In this document: piece after piece, positions 7,496 through 14,992 of the stretch | Numbering within the stretch: position 1 is the first letter of the stretch | How the letters are laid out: each line of letters starts with the position of its first letter | DNA from: an uncultured Eubacteriales bacterium | GTDB taxonomy: Bacteria > Bacillota > Clostridia > UBA1381 | Direction of reading: 5' to 3' | Assembly (NCBI GenBank): GCA_905199755.1 | Contig: CAJKHT010000035.1 | Location: forward strand, 1 to 27,905 | DNA: 27,905 nucleotides | Position numbers and translations under genes: made by a program | The notes under the pieces: generated by a model | What the model saw: only the letters and a program-made list of their open reading frames with translations | What the model was told of the DNA's origin: nothing | Databases searched by the model: none

Positions 7496-8232
7496 ATAAA
7501 ATAATTCAGAATACCCGAAATGAATTTTATAAGCTTATTTCCAAGAAAAAATATCTTGTGCTGTTTATTATAGGCGCATTGATATGTGCCGGACGCATGG
7601 GCGGCTCTATGCTTGTTTCAAAGCTGTCCGGCGGAAGCGTGTCCGTAAAGAGCAATATGGTGCTGGAAATGCTTCCGTTCTGCACAGATATACTTGTTCC
7701 GTTAATCATATTTATGGCGGTTACGGATTTGTTTTCGAGCGAAATCCAGGAGGATACAATGAAAGCGGTGCTTTTACGTCCGATTTCGCGCTTTAAAATA
7801 CTTACGTCAAAATCCGCGGCGGCATTCCTGACGGGAGCAATATGCTTTGGTGTGTTTTTTCTGACAAGTACGGTATTTCAGCTTATATCGGGAGTGAAAT
7901 TCCCGGCGCTTCATACGGCTGCGGCATATGTGCTTGATTTGGTGCCTGTGATTGCGCTGATACTTATGGCTGTACTGATAAACCTTGTTTCAAAATCACC
8001 GTCGCTGGCAATGCTTTTATGTATAGGAGTGTACGCTCTGTTCAAATACTTAAATTATTTTGTAACACCGTTCGGACAGCTTATATTTACGGCATATTCG
8101 CAGTGGCATAAGCTGTGGCTCGGAACATTGCTTCCGGTTAATGCCATGGCCTCAAAATTGGGAATTTTATTCGGAAGCATCTTGATATTATACACGGTTT
8201 CGTATATAATATTTGATAAGAGGGATTTTTGA
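7492..8232 (+). CDS. ABC-2 type permease, partner of the preceding ATPase
   Basis: A 246-residue integral membrane protein starting in a four-base overlap with the ATPase gene. The first cytosolic stretch NTRNEFYKLISKKKYLVLF is followed by about six hydrophobic helices, the layout of BcrB/ABC-2 permeases. The segment FSSEIQEDTMKAVLLRPISR is the conserved cytosolic coupling region after helix 2, where ABC-2 proteins usually carry E-x-x-x-G/D-T. It probably forms a 2+2 transporter with the ATPase. The substrate is unknown; bacitracin- or lantibiotic-like peptides are the usual clients of relatives. Confidence 0.87.
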   Translation: MNKIIQNTRNEFYKLISKKKYLVLFIIGALICAGRMGGSMLVSKLSGGSVSVKSNMVLEMLPFCTDILVPLIIFMAVTDLFSSEIQEDTMKAVLLRPISRFKILTSKSAAAFLTGAICFGVFFLTSTVFQLISGVKFPALHTAAAYVLDLVPVIALILMAVLINLVSKSPSLAMLLCIGVYALFKYLNYFVTPFGQLIFTAYSQWHKLWLGTLLPVNAMASKLGILFGSILILYTVSYIIFDKRDF

Positions 8233-8249
8233 TGCGGAAGGTCTGATTT

Positions 8250-9440
8250 ATGAAACTGAAAAAAAGGTTTACGGTGTCCAATTTAATAATCTTTATAACG
8301 TCTGTCAGTATGATAGGCGTTATTTCCGTGTGTTTTCTTATTGCGTTTATTCTGAAATATCCCGTGGAGGATTTGCACATAACGCGTGCAGCACTGCTCA
8401 ACCCCGTGGTGCTGAGCCGCGCGATAGGCGATTTTTTTCAGGATAACCCGAGTGCGGTTAAATATGTGATTATGTGGTTTGTGCTGTGTCTTTTTACTTT
8501 TGCGGTTATAATGACGCTTATAACAAGGTGGCTGTCGGAGAGTATACAGCGTCCGATAAAGGAGCTGACAAATTCGGCGGATAAAATCCGCAGCGGTGAT
8601 TTGGATTTTCACATTATGGGCAGCAGCTATGATGAAATCGATGCATTATGCACAAGCTTTGACAGCATGCGGAGTGCGCTTAAACACTCCAAGGCACGGG
8701 AGCGCCGCTTAAAGGAGGAGCGAAATCTGCTTTTGGCGAATTTGTCGCATGATTTGAAAACACCGGTAACATCAATAAAGGGGTATATAGAGGGAATACG
8801 TGACGGCGTTGCCGATACTCCGGAAAAGCAGCGCAGATACATGGATACCATTTATGCAAAGGCTGTAATGATAGATGATATGGTGAATAATTTATCAATG
8901 TTTTCCAAGCTGGAGCTTTCAAAGCTTAAATTTGATTTTACCGAGGGAGATATAAATGCATTTCTCGATGATTTTATTGAGGATTACCGCATTGACCTTG
9001 AAAAAAATAATATTGAACTGAAAGAAGAGCTTGAAAATACCGAAGCCGTGGTAAAGATAGATTATGAAAAAATGGGGCGCGTTTTCTCAAATTTGATAGG
9101 AAATGCAATAAAATACAAGAAAAACGGTGCAGGCTGTCTGACGGTAAGTACGCATATTGCGGACGGAGGAATATATACGGTAATCGAGGACGACGGCATA
9201 GGCATTGCGCCGTCGGAGCTTGAAAAGGTGTTCGGCGAATTTTACAGAGTTGATGCTGCGCGGAGTATGAATATAAAGGGTAGCGGTCTGGGACTGGGAA
9301 TTGCAAAGCAGATAGTGGAAAACCACGGCGGAAAGCTGTGGCTTAAAAGCGAGGGGACAGATAAAGGAACGGCGGCAATAGTGTATCTGCCGCTTGTTAA
9401 ATGTGCATCGAAAGGAGATACGGCATGCAGAGAGTGCTGA
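8250..9440 (+). CDS. Sensor histidine kinase (HAMP-HisKA-HATPase)
   Basis: A 396-residue membrane kinase. Transmembrane segments lie near residues 12-36 and 71-92, with a short extracellular loop of about 35 residues between them. A HAMP linker (about 93-145) follows. The phospho-acceptor is in NLSHDLKTPVTSIKGYI (His167). The ATPase boxes are N (NLIGNAIKYKKN), G1 (DDGIGI) and G2 (GSGLGLGIAKQIVENHGG). The small sensor loop is more than the bare intramembrane kinases of Bce systems have, yet too short for a full ligand domain. It may therefore sense through the ABC transporter or the secreted protein (inference). A good ribosome binding site (GGAAGG, 8235-8240) lies upstream. The end overlaps the start of the response regulator by 16 bases. 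Confidence 0.93.
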   Translation: MKLKKRFTVSNLIIFITSVSMIGVISVCFLIAFILKYPVEDLHITRAALLNPVVLSRAIGDFFQDNPSAVKYVIMWFVLCLFTFAVIMTLITRWLSESIQRPIKELTNSADKIRSGDLDFHIMGSSYDEIDALCTSFDSMRSALKHSKARERRLKEERNLLLANLSHDLKTPVTSIKGYIEGIRDGVADTPEKQRRYMDTIYAKAVMIDDMVNNLSMFSKLELSKLKFDFTEGDINAFLDDFIEDYRIDLEKNNIELKEELENTEAVVKIDYEKMGRVFSNLIGNAIKYKKNGAGCLTVSTHIADGGIYTVIEDDGIGIAPSELEKVFGEFYRVDAARSMNIKGSGLGLGIAKQIVENHGGKLWLKSEGTDKGTAAIVYLPLVKCASKGDTACREC

Positions 9441-10096
9441 TAATAGAGGACGACAAGAGTATAGCGGAGCTGGAAAGAGACTATCTTGAAATAAACGGGT
9501 TTGAATGTGTGATTGAGGAACGCGGTACCTCGGGACTGGAAAGAGCCTTGAATGATGATTTTGAACTGGTAATAATTGATATTATGCTGCCCGGAATGGA
9601 CGGCTTTGAGGTGCTTACGGAGCTTAGAAAAAAGAAAAATATCCCCGTTATTATGCTGTCCGCAAGGGGAGAGGATATAGACAAAATCCGCGGACTCGGA
9701 CTCGGTGCCGATGATTATATGACAAAGCCGTTCAGTCCGAATGAGCTTGTGGCAAGAGTAAAGGCGCATATATCGAGACATGATATTTTAACCAACGGAA
9801 AGCACCGCATAATAAAAATACGTTCGCTTGAAATAGACAAGGACGCACATACCGTTATGCTTGCGGGAAAGGAAATAACCTTTACCGCAAAGGAATATGA
9901 TTTGCTGCTGTTTCTTGCCGAAAATCCGAACCGTACTTTTTCAAAGGATTTGCTTTTTGACCGCATATGGGGCATGGACGCGCTGGGCGATGTTTCCACT
10001 GTGACCGTACATATTCAGCGTATACGCGACAAGCTTTCCGCGGACGGAGAAAAGTATATCGAAACGGTGTGGGGCGTAGGCTACAGAATGGTGTAG
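9425..10096 (+). CDS. OmpR-family response regulator
   Basis: A 223-residue regulator with a receiver domain (about 1-115) and a winged-helix DNA-binding domain (about 130-223). Acidic residues IIEDD (Asp9, Asp10), the phospho-acceptor in LVIIDIMLPGMDG (Asp52) and the conserved lysine in DDYMTKPF (Lys101) are all present. The C-terminal part has FTAKEYDLLLFLAENPNR and VTVHIQRIRDKL, the OmpR recognition region, ending VWGVGYRMV. The ATG at 9425 is preferred over one at 9401: AAGGAGA lies eight bases ahead and QRVLIIEDD is the normal receiver start. It is the cognate partner of the preceding kinase and may control this operon. Confidence 0.94.
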   Translation: MQRVLIIEDDKSIAELERDYLEINGFECVIEERGTSGLERALNDDFELVIIDIMLPGMDGFEVLTELRKKKNIPVIMLSARGEDIDKIRGLGLGADDYMTKPFSPNELVARVKAHISRHDILTNGKHRIIKIRSLEIDKDAHTVMLAGKEITFTAKEYDLLLFLAENPNRTFSKDLLFDRIWGMDALGDVSTVTVHIQRIRDKLSADGEKYIETVWGVGYRMV

Positions 10097-10110
10097 TACG
10101 GGTAAATATT

Positions 10111-10860
10111 ATGGAAAAAAACGAACTTCGGAAAATACTTGAAAATGTATCATGCGGCAAGCTTTCGGCGGAAGAAGCAATGCTCAGAATCAAAACGGAG
10201 ACATTTGCGGATTTGGGATATGCAAAGCCTGACTTTAACAGGGGTATCCGCCGCGGAGCTTCGGAAATTATATACGGCGAGGGCAAAACATCGGAGCAGA
10301 TTATCGGCATAGTAAAGGCGTTTTTGAAACACGGTCAGAAAAATGTTTTGATTACACGGCTTGACGGGGAAAAAGCCGCGGCCGTTTCGGAGGAAATAAA
10401 GCTTGATTATCACGAAACGGGGAAAATCGGCATTGTCGGAAAAATTCCCAAAAGACGAACAGGAAAAATTGTTATTGCAACAGGAGGTACAAGCGACATG
10501 CCCGTTGCGGAGGAGGCGGCAATTACCGCTGAATTTTTGGGTAATAATGTTGTGCGGATTTATGATGTCGGTGTTGCGGGCATTCACAGGTTATTCTCGT
10601 ATGCCGATGAAATTATGAGTGCAAAAGTAATTATTGCCGCTGCCGGAATGGAGGGTGCGCTTGCAAGCGTAATCGGCGGAATTGCGGACTGCCCCGTTAT
10701 TGCAGTGCCTACAAGCGTGGGTTACGGCGCATCATTCGGAGGATTGGCGGCGCTTTTGGCTATGCTTAATTCCTGCGCAAGCGGTGTAAGCGTTGTAAAT
10801 ATAGATAACGGCTTCGGTGCAGCGTATCAGGCAAGCATGATAAACAAAACAGGAGAATAA
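10111..10860 (+). CDS. larB: Nickel pincer cofactor biosynthesis protein LarB
   Basis: A 249-residue LarB. In lactobacilli LarB carboxylates and hydrolyses nicotinic acid adenine dinucleotide, the first step to the nickel-pincer nucleotide cofactor. The N-terminal part (FADLGYAKPDFNRGIRRG) and the PurE-like C-terminal half are both diagnostic, the latter with VIATGGTSDMPVAEEA, GMEGALASVIGG, then VPTSVGYGASFGGLAALLAM. The Cys in MLNSCASGV (Cys222) matches the LarB cysteine known to bind the substrate pyridinium. The gene begins 14 bases after the response regulator with only a weak ribosome binding site. Longer in-frame starts inside the preceding gene are unlikely, because LarB proteins begin at about this point. 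Confidence 0.95.
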   Translation: MEKNELRKILENVSCGKLSAEEAMLRIKTETFADLGYAKPDFNRGIRRGASEIIYGEGKTSEQIIGIVKAFLKHGQKNVLITRLDGEKAAAVSEEIKLDYHETGKIGIVGKIPKRRTGKIVIATGGTSDMPVAEEAAITAEFLGNNVVRIYDVGVAGIHRLFSYADEIMSAKVIIAAAGMEGALASVIGGIADCPVIAVPTSVGYGASFGGLAALLAMLNSCASGVSVVNIDNGFGAAYQASMINKTGE

Positions 10861-10863
10861 TTT

Positions 10864-12060
10864 ATGAAAATCTTATATATCGAGTGCAATATGGGCGCTG
10901 CCGGAGACATGCTTATGTCGGCATTATCCGAGCTGCACCCGAATCCCGAAAATTTTATCCAAAGACTTAACGCTCTTAAAATTCCGGGTGTTGAGGTTAA
11001 AAGAAATGTATCCGTAAAATGCGGAATAACGGGAACACATGTTGATGTAACGGTACACGGTCATCATGAGGACGCGCATATGCATGAGCAGCATGAGCAT
11101 CATCATATGGGAATGTGTGAAATTGAGCATATTGTTTCTCATTTTGAATTGCCGCAGAAGATAAAGAATGACATATTATCGGTTTACCGCATTATTGCGG
11201 AGGCGGAAAGCCATGTACACGGAGTACCGATTGATGAAATACATTTCCACGAAATAGGCTCAATGGATGCGGTTGCCGATATAACGGGCGTGTGTATGCT
11301 GATAAATGAGCTTGCCCCCGAAAAAATCGTTGTGTCGCCTGTATGCACGGGCTTTGGACAGGTAAAGTGTGCCCACGGTATTCTGCCCGTTCCGGCGCCT
11401 GCCGCCGCATATATTTTATGTAATATTCCGATTTACGGCGGAAATATAGAGGGTGAATTATGTACACCTACGGGTGCGGCGCTGTTGAAATACTTTGCCG
11501 ATGAATTTAATGCCATGCCTGTAATGCGTGTATCCAAAACAGGGTACGGCATGGGAAAAAAGGATTTTGAAACGGCAAATTGTGTGAGAGCAATGATAGG
11601 AATAACAGGGGACGTATCGGAAACGGTTACGGAAATAAGCTGCAACATAGATGATATGTCGGCGGAGGAGCTTGGATTTGCATTTGAAAAAATCATGGAT
11701 TCGGGTGCGCTTGATGTATTTACCGCACCGATCGGAATGAAGAAAAACCGACAGGGTATATTGCTTACTTGCCTTTGCCGAAAAGAGGACACCGAAAAAA
11801 TTTCGGAGGTGATTTTCCGATACACTTCAACAATCGGTTTGCGTATGTCTGAGAAAAAGCGAAAAACGCTTGAACGGCAGTCGGAAATAATTAAGACCAA
11901 GTACGGTGATATTCGTATAAAACGTTCGCGCGGCTTTGGTACGGAGCGTGTAAAAGCAGAATATGATGATACGTCAGTCGTTGCCGAAAAGCTGGGGATT
12001 TCAATAAATGACGCACGAAAGCTTATAGAAAAGGAGATAGGGAATGAACGAAAAATATGA
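10864..12060 (+). CDS. larC: Nickel insertion protein LarC (full length in one frame)
   Basis: A 398-residue LarC, the CTP-dependent nickel insertase that places Ni into the sulfurated pincer precursor. The N-terminus (YIECNMGAAGDMLMSAL) is diagnostic. A histidine-rich stretch lies at residues 65-81 (nine His, alternating with Glu, Asp and Met) and is a likely metal store. Further blocks are HFHEIGSMDAVADI and CTPTGAALLKYFAD, then a second domain from about residue 258 (CNIDDMSAEELG, MKKNRQGILLTCLC). In Lactiplantibacillus plantarum the two parts are joined by programmed frameshifting; here a single frame encodes both. AGGAG precedes the start, three bases after larB. Its end overlaps larE by 17 bases. 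Confidence 0.95.
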   Translation: MKILYIECNMGAAGDMLMSALSELHPNPENFIQRLNALKIPGVEVKRNVSVKCGITGTHVDVTVHGHHEDAHMHEQHEHHHMGMCEIEHIVSHFELPQKIKNDILSVYRIIAEAESHVHGVPIDEIHFHEIGSMDAVADITGVCMLINELAPEKIVVSPVCTGFGQVKCAHGILPVPAPAAAYILCNIPIYGGNIEGELCTPTGAALLKYFADEFNAMPVMRVSKTGYGMGKKDFETANCVRAMIGITGDVSETVTEISCNIDDMSAEELGFAFEKIMDSGALDVFTAPIGMKKNRQGILLTCLCRKEDTEKISEVIFRYTSTIGLRMSEKKRKTLERQSEIIKTKYGDIRIKRSRGFGTERVKAEYDDTSVVAEKLGISINDARKLIEKEIGNERKI

Positions 12061-12841
12061 GCGGCTTAAGGAATACATGAAATCTCTGGAAAGTGCTGCG
12101 GTGGCGTTTTCAAGCGGTGTTGATTCGACATTTTTGCTGAAAGCCGCAAAAGCCGCTTTGGGTGACAATGTAATCGCGGTAACGGCGAAATCACGTTCTT
12201 TTCCGAAACGAGAGCTTAATGAAGCTGTGAATTTCTGTAAAGAAAATAACATTTGGCATATAATTTTTGAGTCGGAGGAACTGGGTATTGACGGTTTCCG
12301 TCAAAATCCCGTCAACAGATGCTATCTGTGCAAAAAGGAAATTTTTAAGAAAATTAAAGAGATTGCGGACGAAAATAATATTGCCTGTGTTGCGGAAGGC
12401 TCAAATACAGACGATGACGGCGATTACCGTCCCGGACTTATTGCCGTAAAGGAATTGGGCATTAAAAGTCCGCTGCGCCATGTCGGTTTTACAAAACGGG
12501 AAATCCGTGAGCTGTCAAAACGGCTCGGGCTGCCGACATGGAATAAGCAATCCTTTGCCTGCCTGGCAACAAGATTTGTTTACGGCGAGGAAATAACCGA
12601 AAAAAAGCTTGATATGGTTGACCGCTCCGAGCAGCTGCTGCTTGATATGGGATTTCATCAGCTCAGAGTACGCATACACGGCAATATTGCAAGAATTGAA
12701 GTAATGCCCGATGAATTTGAAAAGCTTATTAAAAACCGTGAAAATATATATACAAGGCTTAAAAGCTTTGGGTTTGATTATGTCACAATGGATTTGCAGG
12801 GCTACCGAACGGGCAGCATGAATGAAACCGTTACTGTCTGA
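12044..12841 (+). CDS. larE: ATP-dependent sulfur transferase LarE
   Basis: A 265-residue LarE, which adenylates and sulfurates the LarB product. The PP-loop SSGVDST (about residues 23-29) begins the ATP pyrophosphatase domain. The block FACLATRF carries Cys173, equivalent to the sacrificial Cys176 of the lactobacillus enzyme. A further pair in RCYLCKKEIF (Cys93, Cys96) gives the three-cysteine arrangement. To my knowledge this marks LarE proteins that use a [4Fe-4S] cluster rather than giving up their own sulfur (family knowledge, from memory). The start overlaps larC. The gene faces azlD tail to tail with three bases between the stop codons. Confidence 0.95.
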   Translation: MNEKYERLKEYMKSLESAAVAFSSGVDSTFLLKAAKAALGDNVIAVTAKSRSFPKRELNEAVNFCKENNIWHIIFESEELGIDGFRQNPVNRCYLCKKEIFKKIKEIADENNIACVAEGSNTDDDGDYRPGLIAVKELGIKSPLRHVGFTKREIRELSKRLGLPTWNKQSFACLATRFVYGEEITEKKLDMVDRSEQLLLDMGFHQLRVRIHGNIARIEVMPDEFEKLIKNRENIYTRLKSFGFDYVTMDLQGYRTGSMNETVTV

Positions 12842-12864
12842 TTTTTACATCAGATGTATAACGG
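12828..12864. terminator. Hairpin spanning both stop codons of larE and azlD
   Basis: CCGTTA (12828-12833) pairs with TAACGG (12859-12864), and TCTGAT (12837-12842) with ATCAGA (12849-12854), around a TTTTAC loop and a small internal bulge. It reads nearly the same on both strands and so could act on both convergent transcripts, but no long T-run follows on either side. Confidence 0.45.
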
Positions 12865-13168
12865 GGAGTATCAGTTCCGCAATAAGGACAACAAAGCAGC
12901 AGGTAAGCGCAACCTTAAACAGGCTTGCTCCTCGCCATGCGGCGAATATTCCGGATATCAGTGCAAGTGTACCCGAAACGGGACTTTGCGTGGCGTGAAT
13001 GATTGCCGGAAAAGTCATTACGGAAAGTGTTACATAGGGAACATAATATAGGAATGACTGTATAAATTTACTGCTTATTTTCCTGCGTATAAGTGTAAGC
13101 GGCAGAACTCTTACCGCATATGTTATTCCTGCCATTATGAGAATATATATGTAGATATTATACTTCAT
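12845..13168 (-). CDS. azlD: Branched-chain amino acid export protein AzlD
   Basis: A 107-residue membrane protein of the AzlD family, the small subunit that works with AzlC to export branched-chain amino acids or their analogues (azaleucine resistance in Bacillus). Features are AGITYAVRVLPLTLIRRK at the first helix, then YYVPYVTLSVMTFPAII, and three to four hydrophobic segments in all. The ATG at 13168 overlaps the end of azlC by 11 bases. It is preceded by GAGGAGGAAA, so that start is preferred over an upstream one at 13222 that would add a basic tail. It has no private terminator beyond the hairpin shared with larE. Confidence 0.9.
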   Translation of the reverse strand: MKYNIYIYILIMAGITYAVRVLPLTLIRRKISSKFIQSFLYYVPYVTLSVMTFPAIIHATQSPVSGTLALISGIFAAWRGASLFKVALTCCFVVLIAELILPVIHLM

Positions 13169-13898
13169 CACTTTCCTCCTCGGTTTTCGGGAATAAAATT
13201 GCCGCTGCCGATGATATGACAACAGTCAGAATTATAATGCGTGTTCCTTCCGACAAACCGGATATGAACGGAACGTATGCCGACACAAAGCTCAGTATAA
13301 AGCATACGGCAACAATGCCTGCTATTACCCTGCTCTTGCGTGACGGCGGAATTATAACTGCGAGAAACATACCGAAGAGCGCAACACTTAATGCACTTAC
13401 TATTCTTAACGGCAGAATGTTTCCCGCAACGGCACCGAGCAGAGTACCGATTCCCCAGCCGGGTGCGGCAACCGCAGCCGCTCCGTATGTATAATACGGA
13501 TTGAGCATACCGGGACGCGCGATGGAAATGCCGAATATTTCATCTGTGATGTAAAAGCTCATGAGCAGCCTGTGACGAAGCGGCATATCCGATGATATGC
13601 GCTGGCTCATTGCGCAGCTCATAAGCATGTATCTTGCATTGACTATAAACGTAATCAGTGCAGTTTCAAGATATGCGGCATGAGCAGCAATCTGTGTAAA
13701 GCCTGCATATTCGCCTGCCGATGCATTGCATAATATGCTTGCCAGAAATCCCTGAAAAGGGGACAGACCGGCATTCTGCGCCGCAATTCCCAAAGAAAAC
13801 GATACTGCAAGGTATCCCAGACCTATAGGAATACCTCCGCGCAGCCCGTCATAAAATGCACGTCTGTTTATTACCATGCTTCTGCTTGCTTTTTTCAT
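13158..13898 (-). CDS. azlC: Branched-chain amino acid exporter subunit AzlC
   Basis: A 246-residue integral membrane protein of the AzlC family. Diagnostic stretches are GLRGGIPIGLGYLAVSFSLG at the first helix, then NASAGEYAGF, and FIVNARYMLMSCAMSQR, which is strongly conserved. About seven or eight hydrophobic segments are present. It should form the exporter with AzlD in the cytoplasmic membrane. The start codon at 13898 has only AAGGGG about 14 bases upstream, a long spacing, so the exact start is uncertain. A complex palindrome (13932-14041) stands between it and the operon upstream on the same strand. Confidence 0.9.
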   Translation of the reverse strand: MKKASRSMVINRRAFYDGLRGGIPIGLGYLAVSFSLGIAAQNAGLSPFQGFLASILCNASAGEYAGFTQIAAHAAYLETALITFIVNARYMLMSCAMSQRISSDMPLRHRLLMSFYITDEIFGISIARPGMLNPYYTYGAAAVAAPGWGIGTLLGAVAGNILPLRIVSALSVALFGMFLAVIIPPSRKSRVIAGIVAVCFILSFVSAYVPFISGLSEGTRIIILTVVISSAAAILFPKTEEESDEV

Positions 13899-13931
13899 GT
13901 GTTTGACAAATACCCCTTTTGATATACAGAC

Positions 13932-14041
13932 AAAAAAACAGGACTGCCGACTTGTTTATTGCATTGGCAAAAACGGATTTACGGCACAATGTACTGCCGC
14001 ATAAAACCGTTTTGCAGCCGAAACGGTCCTGTTCTTTTTTT
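13932..14041 (-). terminator. Long branched palindrome between the DUF4097 operon and azlC
   Basis: Outer arms ACAGGAC (13938-13944) and GTCCTGT (14026-14032) are flanked by an A-run (13932-13938) and a T-run (14034-14041), so both strands carry a terminator. On the minus strand the interior folds into three further short hairpins: CCGTTT/AAACGG (within 14027-14008), CGGCA/TGCCG (13999-13982) and TGCC/GGCA (13969-13945). It is larger and more branched than an ordinary terminator. Confidence 0.6.
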
Positions 14042-14393
14042 AATATATTTTTCCGTCAGATTGTGAACCTGATTTATCCGAGCCACCGTTGCCGAACGGT
14101 ACGGCAAACTGCTCAATATCATCATCGTCCATGCCGAACTGCTTAAAAAATTCACTCAAATCATCATCATAAAAGCCGCTATCTGCATTGCCTCCGCGGC
14201 TTTCGCCGGGACGCTGCGTATTTCCGCGCGGTATTATATTTGTGTTTATTTCCACATACGGCTCTATACTGATATTCTGCATGGCGCGCAGTATGCTGCC
14301 GCCATGTGAAAAACCGAGCGCACATAGCATAAAGCCTATGGCGGCAAATACTGCAAACATCAGCAATATAATATTTCTGACAGCTTTTTTCAT
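14040..14393 (-). CDS. Small single-span membrane protein with acidic tail
   Basis: A 117-residue protein of no recognised family. It has a basic N-terminus (MKKAVRN) and one hydrophobic helix (about residues 8-28, ILLMFAVFAAIGFMLCALGF). A polar stretch follows, then a very acidic region where DDDLSEFF and, after KQFGM, DDDDIEQF repeat a D-D-D-x-x-E/Q-F pattern. The tail is Gly/Ser-rich. The start ATG at 14393 is chosen over a TTG nine bases earlier because AAAGG precedes it at normal spacing. It begins five bases after the stop of the DUF1700-like gene, so it is the last gene of that operon. The acidic part could bind a cation or a basic partner (speculation). Confidence 0.6.
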   Translation of the reverse strand: MKKAVRNIILLMFAVFAAIGFMLCALGFSHGGSILRAMQNISIEPYVEINTNIIPRGNTQRPGESRGGNADSGFYDDDLSEFFKQFGMDDDDIEQFAVPFGNGGSDKSGSQSDGKIY

Positions 14394-14398
14394 AACAA

Positions 14399-14971
14399 TC
14401 AATCCTTTCCGCAGCGGTCAATCAGCCGCGAACCGCTTTTTATAATAAATCTGAAAAGTTTGGGAAACATTTTAATATACCATTTTGCAACAAGCCATGT
14501 CAGAACAATGCCTGCCGCAAATATCAGAAATCCGAGTCCCAATTGTACAAGCTTATCCGCAAGGATAATATGCATTCCCAACGATGTAACCACGATTCTT
14601 AATCCCTCAAACCACATACCGGTGCAAACGGCAGCTATGCCGATAAACAGCAGTGATGCGAAAAAAACGAGTGCGGTTACAATCAATGCGGCAGCCAGAC
14701 CGACCGTCAGTGCGGCGGGGAACAGGATAATTGCCGCCAAAGCCGCAGCCCATGACGGGATTTTAAACTTTTTTTCTTTCGATGATGAGTACAATACTCT
14801 GTAATAATTTTCGGCGGCTGTTTTTGCATCACCGAGGCATGAAATTACGTCCTCCGCGTCCTGATTGCCGGTAAAATAGCTTTCAAAGTATGACGCTGCG
14901 CAGCTGCGTTCATAGGGACTTAAAAATCCCAGTTCATGTTTTATAGCTTTAATATATTCTTCCTTACTCAT
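14399..14971 (-). CDS. DUF1700 (HAAS) family membrane protein
   Basis: A 190-residue protein. The N-terminal part (MSKEEYIKAIKHELGFLSPY and then ERSCAASYFESYF) is the HAAS helical bundle typical of DUF1700 proteins, with ISCLGDAKTAAENYYR closing it. Four or so hydrophobic segments follow (about residues 75-180). Members of this family usually sit between a PadR-type repressor and a DUF4097 protein and are thought to act in envelope stress responses; no PadR gene is in the window. The ATG at 14971 is preferred to a TTG at 14989, because TTGGAG overlapping that TTG serves as its ribosome binding site and MSKEEYI is the normal family start. Confidence 0.82.
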   Translation of the reverse strand: MSKEEYIKAIKHELGFLSPYERSCAASYFESYFTGNQDAEDVISCLGDAKTAAENYYRVLYSSSKEKKFKIPSWAAALAAIILFPAALTVGLAAALIVTALVFFASLLFIGIAAVCTGMWFEGLRIVVTSLGMHIILADKLVQLGLGFLIFAAGIVLTWLVAKWYIKMFPKLFRFIIKSGSRLIDRCGKD

Positions 14972-14992
14972 AATAGCATGATTCTCCAATCT

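Noticed and set aside
9242..9781. 179-codon open frame on the minus strand
   Set aside because: It overlaps the end of the histidine kinase and the start of the response regulator, both with intact catalytic motifs; its protein resembles nothing.
9967..10110. N-terminal extension of LarB into the response regulator gene
   Set aside because: LarB proteins start at about the ATG at 10111. The extension lies in a shifted frame of the response regulator and is a chance opening.
12001..12252. Minus-strand frame across the larC/larE junction
   Set aside because: It is antisense to the PP-loop region of LarE, which is clearly coding.
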